Below are positions 8,712 through 17,367 of a DNA stretch of 64,000 bases, piece by piece. The stretch lies in contig NZ_CAKKNB010000002.1 in assembly GCF_918741295.1 (NCBI RefSeq), forward strand, positions 682,001 to 746,000, written 5' to 3'. A program made the position numbers and the translations under genes. Under the pieces are notes generated by a model. That model saw nothing but the letters and a program-made list of their open reading frames with translations, had not been told where the DNA came from and ran no database searches. Numbering within the stretch: the first letter of the stretch is position 1; each line of letters opens with the position of its first letter. The DNA comes from Aquabacterium sp. CECT 9606 (GTDB taxonomy: Bacteria > Pseudomonadota > Gammaproteobacteria > Burkholderiales > Burkholderiaceae_C).

Positions 8712-11205
8712 CAGAGGAGGTGGGCAAGGAGCTCGGGGCCGTCAGCACACTGTTGTCTTCGCGCAGCAGCCGGTAGCCAGGGATATTGTCCTTCAAGGCG
8801 CGCAGCGGGCTGGAACCCAGGCGAGACAGGCCGACCAATTCGAGTTGGAACATGAAACGGGTACTGGCCTGGTCGCGGCCCACCGACAGGCGTTCGGCCA
8901 CGATCCGGCCGATCCAGCAGCCAGCGTCGTATTCGAAACCGTACAGGGTGTCGGCGAAACGGCTGTCACGCAAGCTGTAGTTGAGTCGGCCCACGGAATA
9001 CCAGGTGCCTTTGCAGCTGGACCCGCCTGAGGTGGGCTTGTCGAAGTTGAGGGCGGTGGTCTGGGCGATGGCCTGGCGGGCCATGGAGTCGTCCATCGGT
9101 GGCTTCTTGCCAAAGATGGGCCATTGCCAGCCAATCGCGAGTTGTTCGCTGCTGTCGCGGGTGTAGCGGTAGTCGGCGCTGATGGTGCGCCAGGCACCGG
9201 GCGAATAGCGCACACCGATCACCGAGCGTTCGTTGCGGTGCCCTTGCGCGCTGAACTGCGCGGTGCCGCCCAAGGTCCAGTGGGGTGCCACGGTGGTGGA
9301 ACCCAGCACCAGCAGGTCCGACAGCTTTTGCCGGACGGGGGCCTCGTCATTGGGGGTGATGCGCTGGGTGGAGAACAGCACGCCTTGCACCACGCCCAGG
9401 CGCAGGGCTTCGGCGCCAGTCAGCGGGTTCACCAGCCTGGTGGTCAGGCCCAGGTTGACCTTGTTGGCGTCGGAGATCCGGTCCACGCCTGTGAAGGCGT
9501 TCTCGTCGAAGCTGGAGTATTGGTTGAAGTCACGCGGCGCGCTGTCGAACAAGGGCAGGTCCGACTGGTTGCGGTAGGGCGTGTAGACATACTCCACCCG
9601 CGGCTCGAGGGTCTGGATCAGGTCCTGCCCGAAATAGTTGGCCTGACGCTCCAGCGTGGCGCTGCTGTCGATGCTGAAGGTGGGGATGAAGCGGGACGCT
9701 TCTTTCTGGCCCGTCGCCAAGGTGCGGTCCAGCGAATAGCTGACCGCGTGCAGCGTGAGCCGGGGCGTGATGGCGATGCCGCTGTCGCCCATGGGGCGCT
9801 CCAGCTTGGCGATGGCGTGCACGCGGTCGCCGCTGATTCGGGTGCGGTCTTCATTGGTGAAGCGGTTGAACTCGCCGGTCATGCTCCAGGCCCAGCCGGT
9901 CTCGGAGGTGCTGCGGCTGTGCACACCCAGCTGCGGTTCGCGGCGGTAGGGCGAGATCACCTGGGTGGCGGCGTCGGCGGTGGACGACAGGTCGCGCAGC
10001 GTTTGCCAGGTCTGCACATTGGCGTACAGCGAGGTCTGACTGTTGCCCAGGCCCCAGTTGCGCGTGTTGAGCTGGCGTTCGATGCTGGCGTGGCTGTCGT
10101 ACAGGCGCGGGGTCAGCGAGGGCAGGTTGCGTGGGAAGTCTTTCCAGTAGTCGTCGTCCGAGACTCGGCGCCAGCGCAGTTCGTAGTTGGTCACCGTCGG
10201 GTTGCCGCTGGTGTTCAGGTCGCCCTGGTGCCTGAAATCGACCAGGCCGCGCGATCGGCCCGCCACGTCATCGTGGGGCAGCATGTAGGCGTGCAGGGTG
10301 CCCGAATCGCCGCGCAGCAGGTAGCGGTATTCGGTGTCCAGCCCCGCGCCCCGTCGCGTCGACAGGGTGGGTGTCAGGGTGGCGTCCTGGTTGGGCGCGA
10401 TGTTCCAGTAGTAAGGCTCGGCCAGCTCGAAGCCGCTCTTGTTGTCCACATCGAAACTGGGCGGCAGCCAGCCGGATTTGCGCGCGTCCGACAAGGGGAA
10501 AGTGAGCACGGGCGCCCCCAGGATGGGCACGCCCAGGAAACGGATGACGGCCCCTTCGGCGCGGCCCTCGTTGGCGTCGATGTCCATCGTCACCTTGCGC
10601 GTGCTCAGCACCCAATCGGGCTCGCCCGGGCTGCCATCGGCCGTGTTCTCGGGGGTGCAGCTGCTGTAAGTGGCGTTGGTGGCGCGCAGGCGGTTGTTGC
10701 CCAGGAACTCCACCAGATCGGCGTGCCCGCCGGCGTTGGTGCGGGCGAAACGGTAGTTGGGGTTGATGAACTCGCCTTCCAACGTGTCCAGCTTGAGCGT
10801 GAGCTCGGGGCCGCTGTAGAAATCGCCGCGCCGGGTGATGCGCACATTGCCCAGCGCCTTGGCCGTGTTGTCGGCGTAGGTGTGGGTGACTTCGTCCGCG
10901 CGCACGACCAGGTCGCCTTGCTTGAGCCGCACCGAGCCGGTGGCCCGCATGCGGTCGTCGGGCTGGCCCTCCAGGTGGTCGGCTTCGAAAAACAGCGGCA
11001 GGGCGGGGTTGCCCGGGCCGGCAATGGGCACGTCCAGGTTGAAGGAAAAGCGCAGCGGATCGGGCGCCGAAGCGGGGGGCGCGTTCGCCGGTGCCGCCTG
11101 CGCATGCGCGGTGGTTGAGAAACCCAGCGGGGCAGCCACCAGGGCGGCGGCCAGGGCAATCGGGGTCCAGCGGGCGGACAGGGGGCGGGCGGTGGATCGG
11201 GTCAC
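8704..11205 (-). CDS. lptD: LPS-assembly outer-membrane protein LptD
   Basis: Outer-membrane barrel that inserts lipopolysaccharide into the outer leaflet with LptE. 833 residues. Signal peptide ending near AHAQAAP, a Pro/Ala-rich linker, the LptA-like beta-jellyroll (FFEADHLEGQPDDRMRATG, then VVRADEVTHTYADNTAKALG) and a long C-terminal beta-barrel. Only three cysteines are visible: one in the N-terminal part (YSSCTPEN) and two in the C-terminal barrel (GSSCKGTW and DAGCWIGR), fewer than the four of E. coli LptD, so the disulfide pattern must differ. First gene of the lptD-surA-rsmA operon and divergent from the amgK-like gene. Confidence 0.95.
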   Translation of the reverse strand: MTRSTARPLSARWTPIALAAALVAAPLGFSTTAHAQAAPANAPPASAPDPLRFSFNLDVPIAGPGNPALPLFFEADHLEGQPDDRMRATGSVRLKQGDLVVRADEVTHTYADNTAKALGNVRITRRGDFYSGPELTLKLDTLEGEFINPNYRFARTNAGGHADLVEFLGNNRLRATNATYSSCTPENTADGSPGEPDWVLSTRKVTMDIDANEGRAEGAVIRFLGVPILGAPVLTFPLSDARKSGWLPPSFDVDNKSGFELAEPYYWNIAPNQDATLTPTLSTRRGAGLDTEYRYLLRGDSGTLHAYMLPHDDVAGRSRGLVDFRHQGDLNTSGNPTVTNYELRWRRVSDDDYWKDFPRNLPSLTPRLYDSHASIERQLNTRNWGLGNSQTSLYANVQTWQTLRDLSSTADAATQVISPYRREPQLGVHSRSTSETGWAWSMTGEFNRFTNEDRTRISGDRVHAIAKLERPMGDSGIAITPRLTLHAVSYSLDRTLATGQKEASRFIPTFSIDSSATLERQANYFGQDLIQTLEPRVEYVYTPYRNQSDLPLFDSAPRDFNQYSSFDENAFTGVDRISDANKVNLGLTTRLVNPLTGAEALRLGVVQGVLFSTQRITPNDEAPVRQKLSDLLVLGSTTVAPHWTLGGTAQFSAQGHRNERSVIGVRYSPGAWRTISADYRYTRDSSEQLAIGWQWPIFGKKPPMDDSMARQAIAQTTALNFDKPTSGGSSCKGTWYSVGRLNYSLRDSRFADTLYGFEYDAGCWIGRIVAERLSVGRDQASTRFMFQLELVGLSRLGSSPLRALKDNIPGYRLLREDNSVLTAPSSLPTSSDD

Positions 11206-11263
11206 GGTGTGGGGCGGGCGCTGTCCTGGGTGAAAGGGGCGCCGCTTTGGCAGCGGCCTTGCC

Positions 11264-11269
11264 TACAAT
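11264..11269 (+). promoter_or_regulatory. Possible sigma-70 -10 box of the amgK-like gene
   Basis: TACAAT lies 28 bp upstream of the ATG at 11298, preceded by TTGCC. No convincing -35 hexamer at 16-18 bp is seen, so the assignment rests on the -10 match and its position in the 92-bp divergent intergenic region. Confidence 0.4.
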
Positions 11270-11297
11270 CGGGGGATTATTTCACGCGCTCACACCC

Positions 11298-12389
11298 ATG
11301 CCTTCTTTTGACTCCATTGTCTGGCTTGAAGCCGATCGCCAAACGGCGTTTCACCAATGGTTGAACGGGCTGGTGCCCGCCCACGGCCTGTTGCCCGAGA
11401 CCTTGCGTTCGGCCAGCGCCGATGCCAGCTTTCGCCGCTATTTCCGGGTTGACGCGCAGGGTGCATCAGCGTCTTTCATCGTCATGGACGCGCCACCGGC
11501 CAAGGAAGATTGCCGCCCCTTCGTGTCGATCGCGCGCCTGCTGCATGCCGGTGGCGTGAACGTGCCCGAGGTGCTGGCTTGGGACGAAGCGCAAGGCTTC
11601 ATGCTGCTGACCGACCTGGGCGAGCACACCCTGCTGTCCACGCTGAACGCTGGCGTGGAAGTGGGCAACCTGGAGACCCCCGACAGCCGGGCGCGCTATG
11701 TGGCGGCCCTGGACGAGTTGCTGCTGCTGCAGGCGGTCAAGCCCGCAGAAGGCACGCCGCTTTACGACGACGCCCTGCTGCAACGCGAGATGGACCTGTT
11801 CCCCGACTGGTACCTCACGCAGTTGCGCGGCCAGAAGCTTGACGAAATCCAGCAGGCCATGCTGGCCAAGACGTTCGGCCTGATCAAGTCGCAAGTGCTG
11901 GGGCAAGCCACGGTGCTGGTCCACCGTGATTACCACAGCCGCAACCTCATGGTGAACGTTGACGACACCCAGGCCCGGCCTGGCGTCATCGATTTCCAGG
12001 ACGCCGTGGTTGGCCCCCTGACCTATGACCTGGTGTCCCTGCTGCGCGACGCCTACGTGTTCTGGGATGAAGAAACCCAGCTGGACCACGCTGTGCGCTA
12101 CTGGGAGCGGGCCCGCAAACAGGGCCTGCCTGTGCCCGCCGACTTCGGCGATTTCTGGCGTGATCTGGACTGGATGGGGTTGCAGCGCCACCTCAAAGTG
12201 CTGGGCATCTTTGCCCGCCTGGCCTTGCGCGACGGTAAACAGGGGTATTTGGCTGACATCCCCCGCGTCTGGACGCACGCCCACAAAGTGTGTACTCGCT
12301 ATCAAGGATTGGGTCCATTGGCCAAGCTTCTGGAAGCGGCTGAGGCCAGCACCATGGGCATCCAGAGAACCGTGGGTTACACCTTCTAG
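11298..12389 (+). CDS. amgK: Aminoglycoside phosphotransferase-family kinase, probably AmgK (MurNAc/GlcNAc anomeric kinase)
   Basis: Member of the APH/choline-kinase fold, 363 residues from the ATG at 11298. Motifs are the Brenner loop VLVHRDYHSRNLMV and the metal-binding PGVIDFQDAVVGPLTYDL. AmgK family members phosphorylate MurNAc and GlcNAc at the anomeric carbon in the cell-wall recycling bypass, and related genes lie next to lptD in many proteobacteria. The usual partner murU (nucleotidyltransferase) is not downstream; a DEAD-box helicase follows instead, so the exact substrate is inferred from family and position. The start was chosen because the upstream in-frame extension runs through the divergent promoter region. 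Confidence 0.75.
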   Translation: MPSFDSIVWLEADRQTAFHQWLNGLVPAHGLLPETLRSASADASFRRYFRVDAQGASASFIVMDAPPAKEDCRPFVSIARLLHAGGVNVPEVLAWDEAQGFMLLTDLGEHTLLSTLNAGVEVGNLETPDSRARYVAALDELLLLQAVKPAEGTPLYDDALLQREMDLFPDWYLTQLRGQKLDEIQQAMLAKTFGLIKSQVLGQATVLVHRDYHSRNLMVNVDDTQARPGVIDFQDAVVGPLTYDLVSLLRDAYVFWDEETQLDHAVRYWERARKQGLPVPADFGDFWRDLDWMGLQRHLKVLGIFARLALRDGKQGYLADIPRVWTHAHKVCTRYQGLGPLAKLLEAAEASTMGIQRTVGYTF

Positions 12390-12424
12390 CCGCTGGCTTG
12401 CGCTGGGGGTACGCAGAGGGGATA

Positions 12425-14047
12425 ATGTTCGACTTGATGAATCAAAACACCCCCCTTGCGGCTGAGTTGCCGCCCACGCCCTCGACCGTCCCAGAGACAG
12501 TTTCCGCAGAGGCCGCTTCCATCCCCAGCGCATTGCCCGCCGAGGTGGCACCCGAAGAGCCACAACGGTTCGACACGCTGCCCCTGGACCCGAAACTGCT
12601 GCGCGCCATCGTGACGCAGGGTTACCTGTCCATGACGCCCATCCAGGCCAAGGCGATTCCCCTGGTGCTGCAAGGCCGTGACGTGATGGGCGCTGCCCAG
12701 ACCGGCACCGGCAAGACGGCCGCGTTCTCGATCCCGCTGCTGCAGAAGATGCTCAAGCACGAGAACCCCAGCATGTCGCCCGCCCGCCACCCGGTGCGCG
12801 CCATCGTGCTGGCCCCCACGCGTGAGCTGGCCGTGCAGGTCGCCGCCAATGTCACCAACTACGCCAAGCAGACCAATCTGCGCGTGGCCGTGGTGTTCGG
12901 TGGCATGAACATGAAAGAACAAACGGTTGAGCTGAAAGCCGGCGTCGAGGTGCTGATCGCCACCCCGGGCCGCCTGCTGGACCACATCGAGGCCAAGAAC
13001 TGCAACCTCGGTCAGGTTGAATACGTGGTGCTGGACGAAGCCGACCGCATGCTGGACATCGGCTTCCTGCCCGATCTGCAGCGCATCCTGAGCTACCTGC
13101 CCAAGCAGCGCCAGACGCTGTTGTTCTCGGCGACCTTCTCGCCCGAGATCAAGAAGCTGGCGCAAAGCTACCTGCAAGACCCGATCCTGGTCGAGACGGC
13201 CCGCCCGAACGAAACCGCGACCAATGTCGAGCAGCGCTTTTACCGCACCACCGATGACGACAAGCGCAATGTGATCCGCCAGATCCTGCGCGAACGCAAC
13301 ATCACGCAGAGCATCGTCTTTGTGAACTCCAAGCTGGGCGCGTCCCGCCTGGCCCGTTCGTTCGAGCGCGATGGCCTGAAGACCTCGGCCCTGCACGGCG
13401 ACAAGTCGCAAGACGAACGCCTGAAAGCGCTGGCCGCCTTCAAGGCCGGTGAGATCGAACTGCTGGTGGCCACCGACGTGGCCGCGCGCGGCATCGACAT
13501 CGCGGCCCTGCCGGCGGTGTTCAACTTCGACATCCCGTTTGGCGCCGAAGACTACGTGCACCGCATCGGCCGCACCGGCCGCGCAGGCGCCTCTGGCCTG
13601 GCCGTGTCACTGGTGACGTCATCCGACACACGTCTGATGGCCGACATCGAGAAGCTGATCAAGAAGAAGATCGAGGTCGAGTCGTTCGAGCTGCAAGACG
13701 ATCGGCGTCCACGCCGCGAATCGCGTTACAGCGAAGACCGCGAAGAGCGTTCCGAGCCTTCTTCATCGGTCGCGTCGCCGGCATCGTCGTTTGGCGACCG
13801 TGATGTCTCGTCGCGTGACCGTGATGCGGGCCGTTCCGCCGCGCGTCCTGTGCGTCCGGCCTACCGCCGGTCCGAGCCCGTCGACCCATTCTTCAACAAG
13901 CCCTACGAGCCCGCCGCCAACGCCGATCCTGTCTGGGAAGACAAGAGCGCCACGCCGGCCGGCGGCACCAGCAGCGTGTCGCGTTTCATCAAGCCCAAGC
14001 GCAAGGTCGCGGCCTTGCTGGGCGGCCCCGGCTCACTCTGCCGCTGA
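12425..14047 (+). CDS. rhlE: RhlE-type DEAD-box ATP-dependent RNA helicase
   Basis: RNA helicase acting in ribosome assembly and RNA decay. About 540 residues: a short variable N-terminus, Q motif region (MTPIQAKAIP), Walker A AQTGTGKTAAFS, PTRELAVQV, the DEAD motif VLDEADRMLD, SAT motif LLFSATFS and motif VI HRIGRTGRAG. A basic, low-complexity C-terminal tail ends in KPKRKVAALLGG, as in betaproteobacterial RhlE proteins. The ATG at 12425 follows a GAGGGG element at short spacing; ATG 12437 is a possible alternative. The 3' end overlaps the convergent AraC gene by 15 bp. It starts 35 bp after the amgK-like gene and may be cotranscribed with it. Confidence 0.88.
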   Translation: MFDLMNQNTPLAAELPPTPSTVPETVSAEAASIPSALPAEVAPEEPQRFDTLPLDPKLLRAIVTQGYLSMTPIQAKAIPLVLQGRDVMGAAQTGTGKTAAFSIPLLQKMLKHENPSMSPARHPVRAIVLAPTRELAVQVAANVTNYAKQTNLRVAVVFGGMNMKEQTVELKAGVEVLIATPGRLLDHIEAKNCNLGQVEYVVLDEADRMLDIGFLPDLQRILSYLPKQRQTLLFSATFSPEIKKLAQSYLQDPILVETARPNETATNVEQRFYRTTDDDKRNVIRQILRERNITQSIVFVNSKLGASRLARSFERDGLKTSALHGDKSQDERLKALAAFKAGEIELLVATDVAARGIDIAALPAVFNFDIPFGAEDYVHRIGRTGRAGASGLAVSLVTSSDTRLMADIEKLIKKKIEVESFELQDDRRPRRESRYSEDREERSEPSSSVASPASSFGDRDVSSRDRDAGRSAARPVRPAYRRSEPVDPFFNKPYEPAANADPVWEDKSATPAGGTSSVSRFIKPKRKVAALLGGPGSLCR

Positions 14048-14989
14048 TGGCTCCTCGGGCGACAGGGCGCGGTTGCGCTGCTGTCGCCACACCGAGGGCG
14101 ACACCCCGTATTCGCGCTTGAAGGCCTGGCTGAATGCCGCCTCCGAGGCGTAGCCCACCTGGTCGGCCACGCGGCTGATCGACAAACCGCCGTGGTTGCC
14201 CAGTTGCCGCGCGGCCAGCCGCATGCGGTGGCGTGTCAGGTAGGTCAAGGGCGGCTCGCCCAGGGCCTGGCTGAAGCGATCGGCGAAGGCTGATCGGGAC
14301 AGGCAGGCATGCTGCGCCAGCTCAGGCACGGTCCAGTTGTGGCGCGGGTTCTGGTGCATCTGGGCCAGGGCCACCGACAAGGCCCGGTCCTTCAAGGCGG
14401 CCAGCCAGTTGCCCGAATCCTCGGGGATCGATTCCACGTAGTCCCGCAGGCATTCCATGAAGAGGATGTCGCCCAGGCGGTTGATGATGGCTTGTTGCGC
14501 GGGCCGGCGGGCCGACACTTCCTGCGCCAGGAACTGCAGCCCGATGCCCAGCCACAGCGGCGGTGCCTCGCCCAAGCCGCGCAGGTGCATCAAGGGGGGC
14601 AAAGCCGCGATCAAGGGGGCGGCCATGTCGATGTCAAAGCGCGCATGCCCACTGATCAGGCGGCACACGGGGCCACCGCCACCGAGCTTGAGCGCATCAA
14701 GGTCGGAGGTGCTCAGGTGGGGCAGGAGGTCTTCCGTCTGCGCCATGGTATGGGGTTTGTCCTGCACCTTGTGCGCACTGCCGGCCGGCAGCACCAGCAG
14801 ATCGCCGGTTTGCATCAGCAAAGGCTCTTCACCCTCGCGGATCAGCCAGCATTGGCCAGCGCCCACCGTGTGAAAGGCCGCCAGGCCTGGGGTGTGCATG
14901 TGCAGTGACCAGGGCGCGGTCAACTCGGTGTACGCGAACACGACACCGTTGAAATGCATGTCGTCGAGGATCAGGCTGAGTGGGTCCAT
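14033..14989 (-). CDS. AraC-family transcriptional regulator, likely regulator of alkB
   Basis: 318-residue activator-type regulator. The N-terminal half is a cupin-like effector domain (LHMHTPGLAAFHTVGAGQC, LLMQTGDLLVLPAGSAHKV). The C-terminal quarter has two helix-turn-helix motifs of the AraC/XylS fold (LAQHACLSRSAFADRF and ISRVADQVGYASEAAFSQAF, then YGVSPSVWR). It is transcribed divergently from alkB across a 186-bp region holding a two-turn-spaced direct repeat, the typical arrangement for an AraC protein controlling its neighbour. AraC-type control of alkB is known (AlkR in Acinetobacter), but regulation of this alkB is an inference. The inducer is unknown. Confidence 0.88.
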   Translation of the reverse strand: MDPLSLILDDMHFNGVVFAYTELTAPWSLHMHTPGLAAFHTVGAGQCWLIREGEEPLLMQTGDLLVLPAGSAHKVQDKPHTMAQTEDLLPHLSTSDLDALKLGGGGPVCRLISGHARFDIDMAAPLIAALPPLMHLRGLGEAPPLWLGIGLQFLAQEVSARRPAQQAIINRLGDILFMECLRDYVESIPEDSGNWLAALKDRALSVALAQMHQNPRHNWTVPELAQHACLSRSAFADRFSQALGEPPLTYLTRHRMRLAARQLGNHGGLSISRVADQVGYASEAAFSQAFKREYGVSPSVWRQQRNRALSPEEPSAAE

Positions 14990-15017
14990 GGCGTCAGCAT
15001 GCCATGTTCTGCAAGTG

Positions 15018-15045
15018 GTGATCCGCCGCCAAGTTGGTGTGATCC
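15018..15045. promoter_or_regulatory. Direct repeat in the AraC/alkB intergenic region (candidate AraC-type operator)
   Basis: GTGATCC occurs at 15018-15024 and again at 15039-15045, each followed by (G/A)CC, 21 bp apart, i.e. two helical turns on the same face. AraC-family proteins often bind such direct repeats next to the promoter they activate. The repeat is 131 bp upstream of the alkB start. Confidence 0.45.
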
Positions 15046-15175
15046 ACCTGCCTTGGTGAGGCTCAGGGTTAACGTGGGTTCGTGGGCGGCGTATCAGTGA
15101 AGTGACGCGGCTTTCTGGCGCTTCACGCCGAGGTCGCTTCGTTTGACACTGCGCTCATCCTCACAGGAGTTCACC

Positions 15176-16351
15176 GTGCAACAGCCCACCACCCTTGCGA
15201 CCCCCTGGGTCGATTCCAAACGCTACTTGTGGCTGCTCAGCCCGGCCGTCACCCTGATCGCGGGCGCGGGCCTGCTGGGCTTCTGGAAGTACGAGCAGAC
15301 CTGGTTGCTGTGGATTGGCTTTGCGGTCTTGTATGGCCTGATCCCGGCACTGGACTGGCTCATTGGCGAAGACCGCCACAACCCACCCGCCGAGGCTTTG
15401 GCCGCACTGGAGGCTGACCGCTATTACAGCTGGGTCACCTACGCTTTCGTGCCGATGCAGATGGCCACGCTTTGCCTGGGTGGCTGGCTGGCGGTGACCC
15501 ACGATCTGCCGTGGTACCACCTGCTGGGCCTGAGCCTGAGCGTGGGCATCATCAATGGCATCGGCATCAACACAGCCCATGAGCTCGGCCACAAAAAATC
15601 CAAGTTCGACCGCTGGCTGGCCCGCGTCGCGTTGGCACCCACCTTGTATGGGCACTTCTTTGTCGAGCACAACCGTGGACACCATAAGAACGTGGCCACG
15701 CCAGACGACCCCGCCAGCTCGCGCTTTGGCGAGTCGTTCTATGCCTTCCTGCCCCGCACCGTGATTGGCAGCTTCCGCTCGGCCTGGCAACTGGAGGCCG
15801 AGCGCCTGGGGCGCCTGGGCAAAAGTGTGTGGAGCTGGCAGAACGAGAACTTGCAGTCCTGGGCGATGTCGGTGGTGCTGTTCGGCGCGATGGTGGCCGT
15901 GCTGGGCTGGGCCGTGCTGCCTTTCCTGATCATCCAGGCGGTGTATGGTTTCTCATTGCTGGAGGTGGTGAACTACCTGGAGCATTACGGCCTGCTGCGC
16001 CAGAAGGGCAAGGATGGCCGCTTTGTGCGCTGCGAGCCCGAGCATTCCTGGAACAGCAACCACATCGTCACCAACCTGTTCCTGTACCACCTGCAGCGCC
16101 ACTCTGATCACCATGCCAATCCCACCCGGCATTACCAGTCCCTGCGTCACTTCGACAACAGCCCGCAACTGCCTTCAGGCTATGCCGGCATGATCGTGCT
16201 GGCCTACATCCCACCCCTGTGGTTTGCGGTGATGAACAAGCGTGTGCTGGCGCATTACAAAGGCGACATGAGCCTGATGAACCTGCAGCCCTCCAAGCGC
16301 GCCGAGTTGCTGGCGCGCTACCATGAGGCTGGCCAGCAGGCCGGTGCCTGA
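15176..16351 (+). CDS. alkB: Alkane 1-monooxygenase (AlkB)
   Basis: Integral-membrane non-haem di-iron hydroxylase oxidising the terminal carbon of medium-chain n-alkanes, with electrons from rubredoxin. The GTG at 15176 is chosen because AGGAG (15165-15169) lies six bases before it, giving 391 residues. Histidine motifs of the family are all present: HELGHKK (about residue 135), EHNRGHHKNVATPDDPA (about 163), and the diagnostic LQRHSDHHANPTRHYQ (about 305), with NYLEHYGLLR between. Several hydrophobic segments flank the active-site clusters. A rubredoxin gene follows 18 bp downstream and an AraC regulator diverges upstream. Confidence 0.97.
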   Translation: MQQPTTLATPWVDSKRYLWLLSPAVTLIAGAGLLGFWKYEQTWLLWIGFAVLYGLIPALDWLIGEDRHNPPAEALAALEADRYYSWVTYAFVPMQMATLCLGGWLAVTHDLPWYHLLGLSLSVGIINGIGINTAHELGHKKSKFDRWLARVALAPTLYGHFFVEHNRGHHKNVATPDDPASSRFGESFYAFLPRTVIGSFRSAWQLEAERLGRLGKSVWSWQNENLQSWAMSVVLFGAMVAVLGWAVLPFLIIQAVYGFSLLEVVNYLEHYGLLRQKGKDGRFVRCEPEHSWNSNHIVTNLFLYHLQRHSDHHANPTRHYQSLRHFDNSPQLPSGYAGMIVLAYIPPLWFAVMNKRVLAHYKGDMSLMNLQPSKRAELLARYHEAGQQAGA

Positions 16352-16369
16352 GCAGGCGTGAGTGAAACT

Positions 16370-16534
16370 ATGCGATACCGCTGCCCCAACTGCGACCATG
16401 TGTACGACGAAGACAAAGGCGAGCCCCACGAGGGGTTTCCGCCCGGCACAGCCTGGTCACTGATCCCGGACGACTGGTCTTGCCCTTCGTGCGCCGTGCG
16501 CGACAAGGTTGACTTCGAGGTGCTGGAAAACTGA
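16370..16534 (+). CDS. rubA: Rubredoxin (AlkG-type electron carrier)
   Basis: Small one-iron redox protein passing electrons to AlkB. The 54-residue product reads MRYRCPNCDHVYDEDKG near the start and DDWSCPSCAVRDKVDF near the end, with two CPxC knuckles forming the Fe(Cys)4 site and the conserved aromatic/Pro residues in between. An in-frame GTG at 16358 would add four residues (MSET); neither start has a strong Shine-Dalgarno. It lies 18 bp after alkB, so the two are surely cotranscribed. Its last 28 bases are nearly duplicated at 17403-17430, part of a rearrangement scar. Confidence 0.95.
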   Translation: MRYRCPNCDHVYDEDKGEPHEGFPPGTAWSLIPDDWSCPSCAVRDKVDFEVLEN

Positions 16535-16668
16535 GCCGAGCTCTGGCGTGCAGGCTTGGGCAGGGATTTACGCTTACACACAATGCCATCGATTTCTCGC
16601 AGAATGAAATGGCCTGGAAGTTGGCAGGCGCCGCATGCCGTGGGCATGCACACCGAGAGGCAGCGAGC

Positions 16669-17367
16669 ATGTCAGCGTTCAAGAACACACTGGTGGTCCT
16701 GGCCATGGGCCTGGGTGGTTTGGCTCACGCGGGTCATCCCGCCGTCTGGAAGATCGAGGGGCACATCACCAGCATCGACGTCTCGGCGGACCCCAGTTTC
16801 GCCGATCTGTGGGAGAAGTTCGCGGTTGGACAGGACTACGTGGCCACCTTCAAGGTCGACCTGGATGCCGTGTCGGATGAGGGGTCTCAATTCGCGTACG
16901 CCCGGGACAGCAGCATCCAGTTCAAGCAGGCCGGATTGACCTACCAACTCGGCTTCATCGGCAATGGCATCACGGTCGGGCTGGGAGGGCTGGATCTGGG
17001 TTATGGCTACGGCGCCTTGCAGGGCGGCGATGCGCAAACCCCGGGCGTGGCCCATGCGTGGCATTTCGCCGGAAACATCCCCAGCTCTCCTCGCGGTGAA
17101 CCGCCGCTGTGGTCCGCCAACGCCGCCATCAAGGCAGGTGCTTTGTCGTTCAGCCCTGTCCAATTCGGCTTCGTGGGCAGTGGCCTGGACAACCTGGGTA
17201 CCTATATCCATGCCAGCGTGGACCGCATGACGACCAATGTGGGTGGTGGTTCGATCAGCAGTGCGGTGCCCGAGGCCAACATCCTGCTCATGGAACTGGC
17301 CGGTGGCCTGCCCTGCTTGGTGGCGGCAGCGCTGGTGCGGCGCCGAAGGTCCAGTCGCAAGGCCTGA
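16669..17367 (+). CDS. PEP-CTERM-like secreted protein with variant VPEA signal
   Basis: 232 residues from the ATG at 16669. N-terminal Sec signal (NTLVVLAMGLGGLAHA, cleavage near residue 22), then a body with no recognised domain. The C-terminus resembles a PEP-CTERM signal (hydrophobic LLMELAGGLPCLVAAALV followed by RRRRSSRK), but the motif reads VPEA rather than VPEP and the hydrophobic segment contains a cysteine. It could be a variant exosortase substrate or one losing the signal. It stands alone after rubredoxin, and its stop codon abuts the rearrangement scar. In-frame starts further upstream exist, but only this one places the signal peptide correctly. Confidence 0.7.
   Translation: MSAFKNTLVVLAMGLGGLAHAGHPAVWKIEGHITSIDVSADPSFADLWEKFAVGQDYVATFKVDLDAVSDEGSQFAYARDSSIQFKQAGLTYQLGFIGNGITVGLGGLDLGYGYGALQGGDAQTPGVAHAWHFAGNIPSSPRGEPPLWSANAAIKAGALSFSPVQFGFVGSGLDNLGTYIHASVDRMTTNVGGGSISSAVPEANILLMELAGGLPCLVAAALVRRRRSSRKA

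Noticed and set aside
9124-11118. A 664-codon open frame opposite lptD, and similar long antisense frames opposite ftsA, ftsZ, surA, the ribonuclease and the giant exoprotein
   Set aside because: They mirror real genes with clear motifs on the other strand, have low-complexity His/Gln/Arg-rich or Val/Gly/Ala-rich products, and are the expected by-product of high GC and third-position bias.
11247-11262. TTGGCAGCGGCCTTGC, a sigma-54-like GG-N10-GC match upstream of the amgK-like gene
   Set aside because: It forms part of a GC-rich hairpin and overlaps the zone before a TACAAT -10 box. A housekeeping kinase with RpoN control is unlikely, so I treat it as a chance match.
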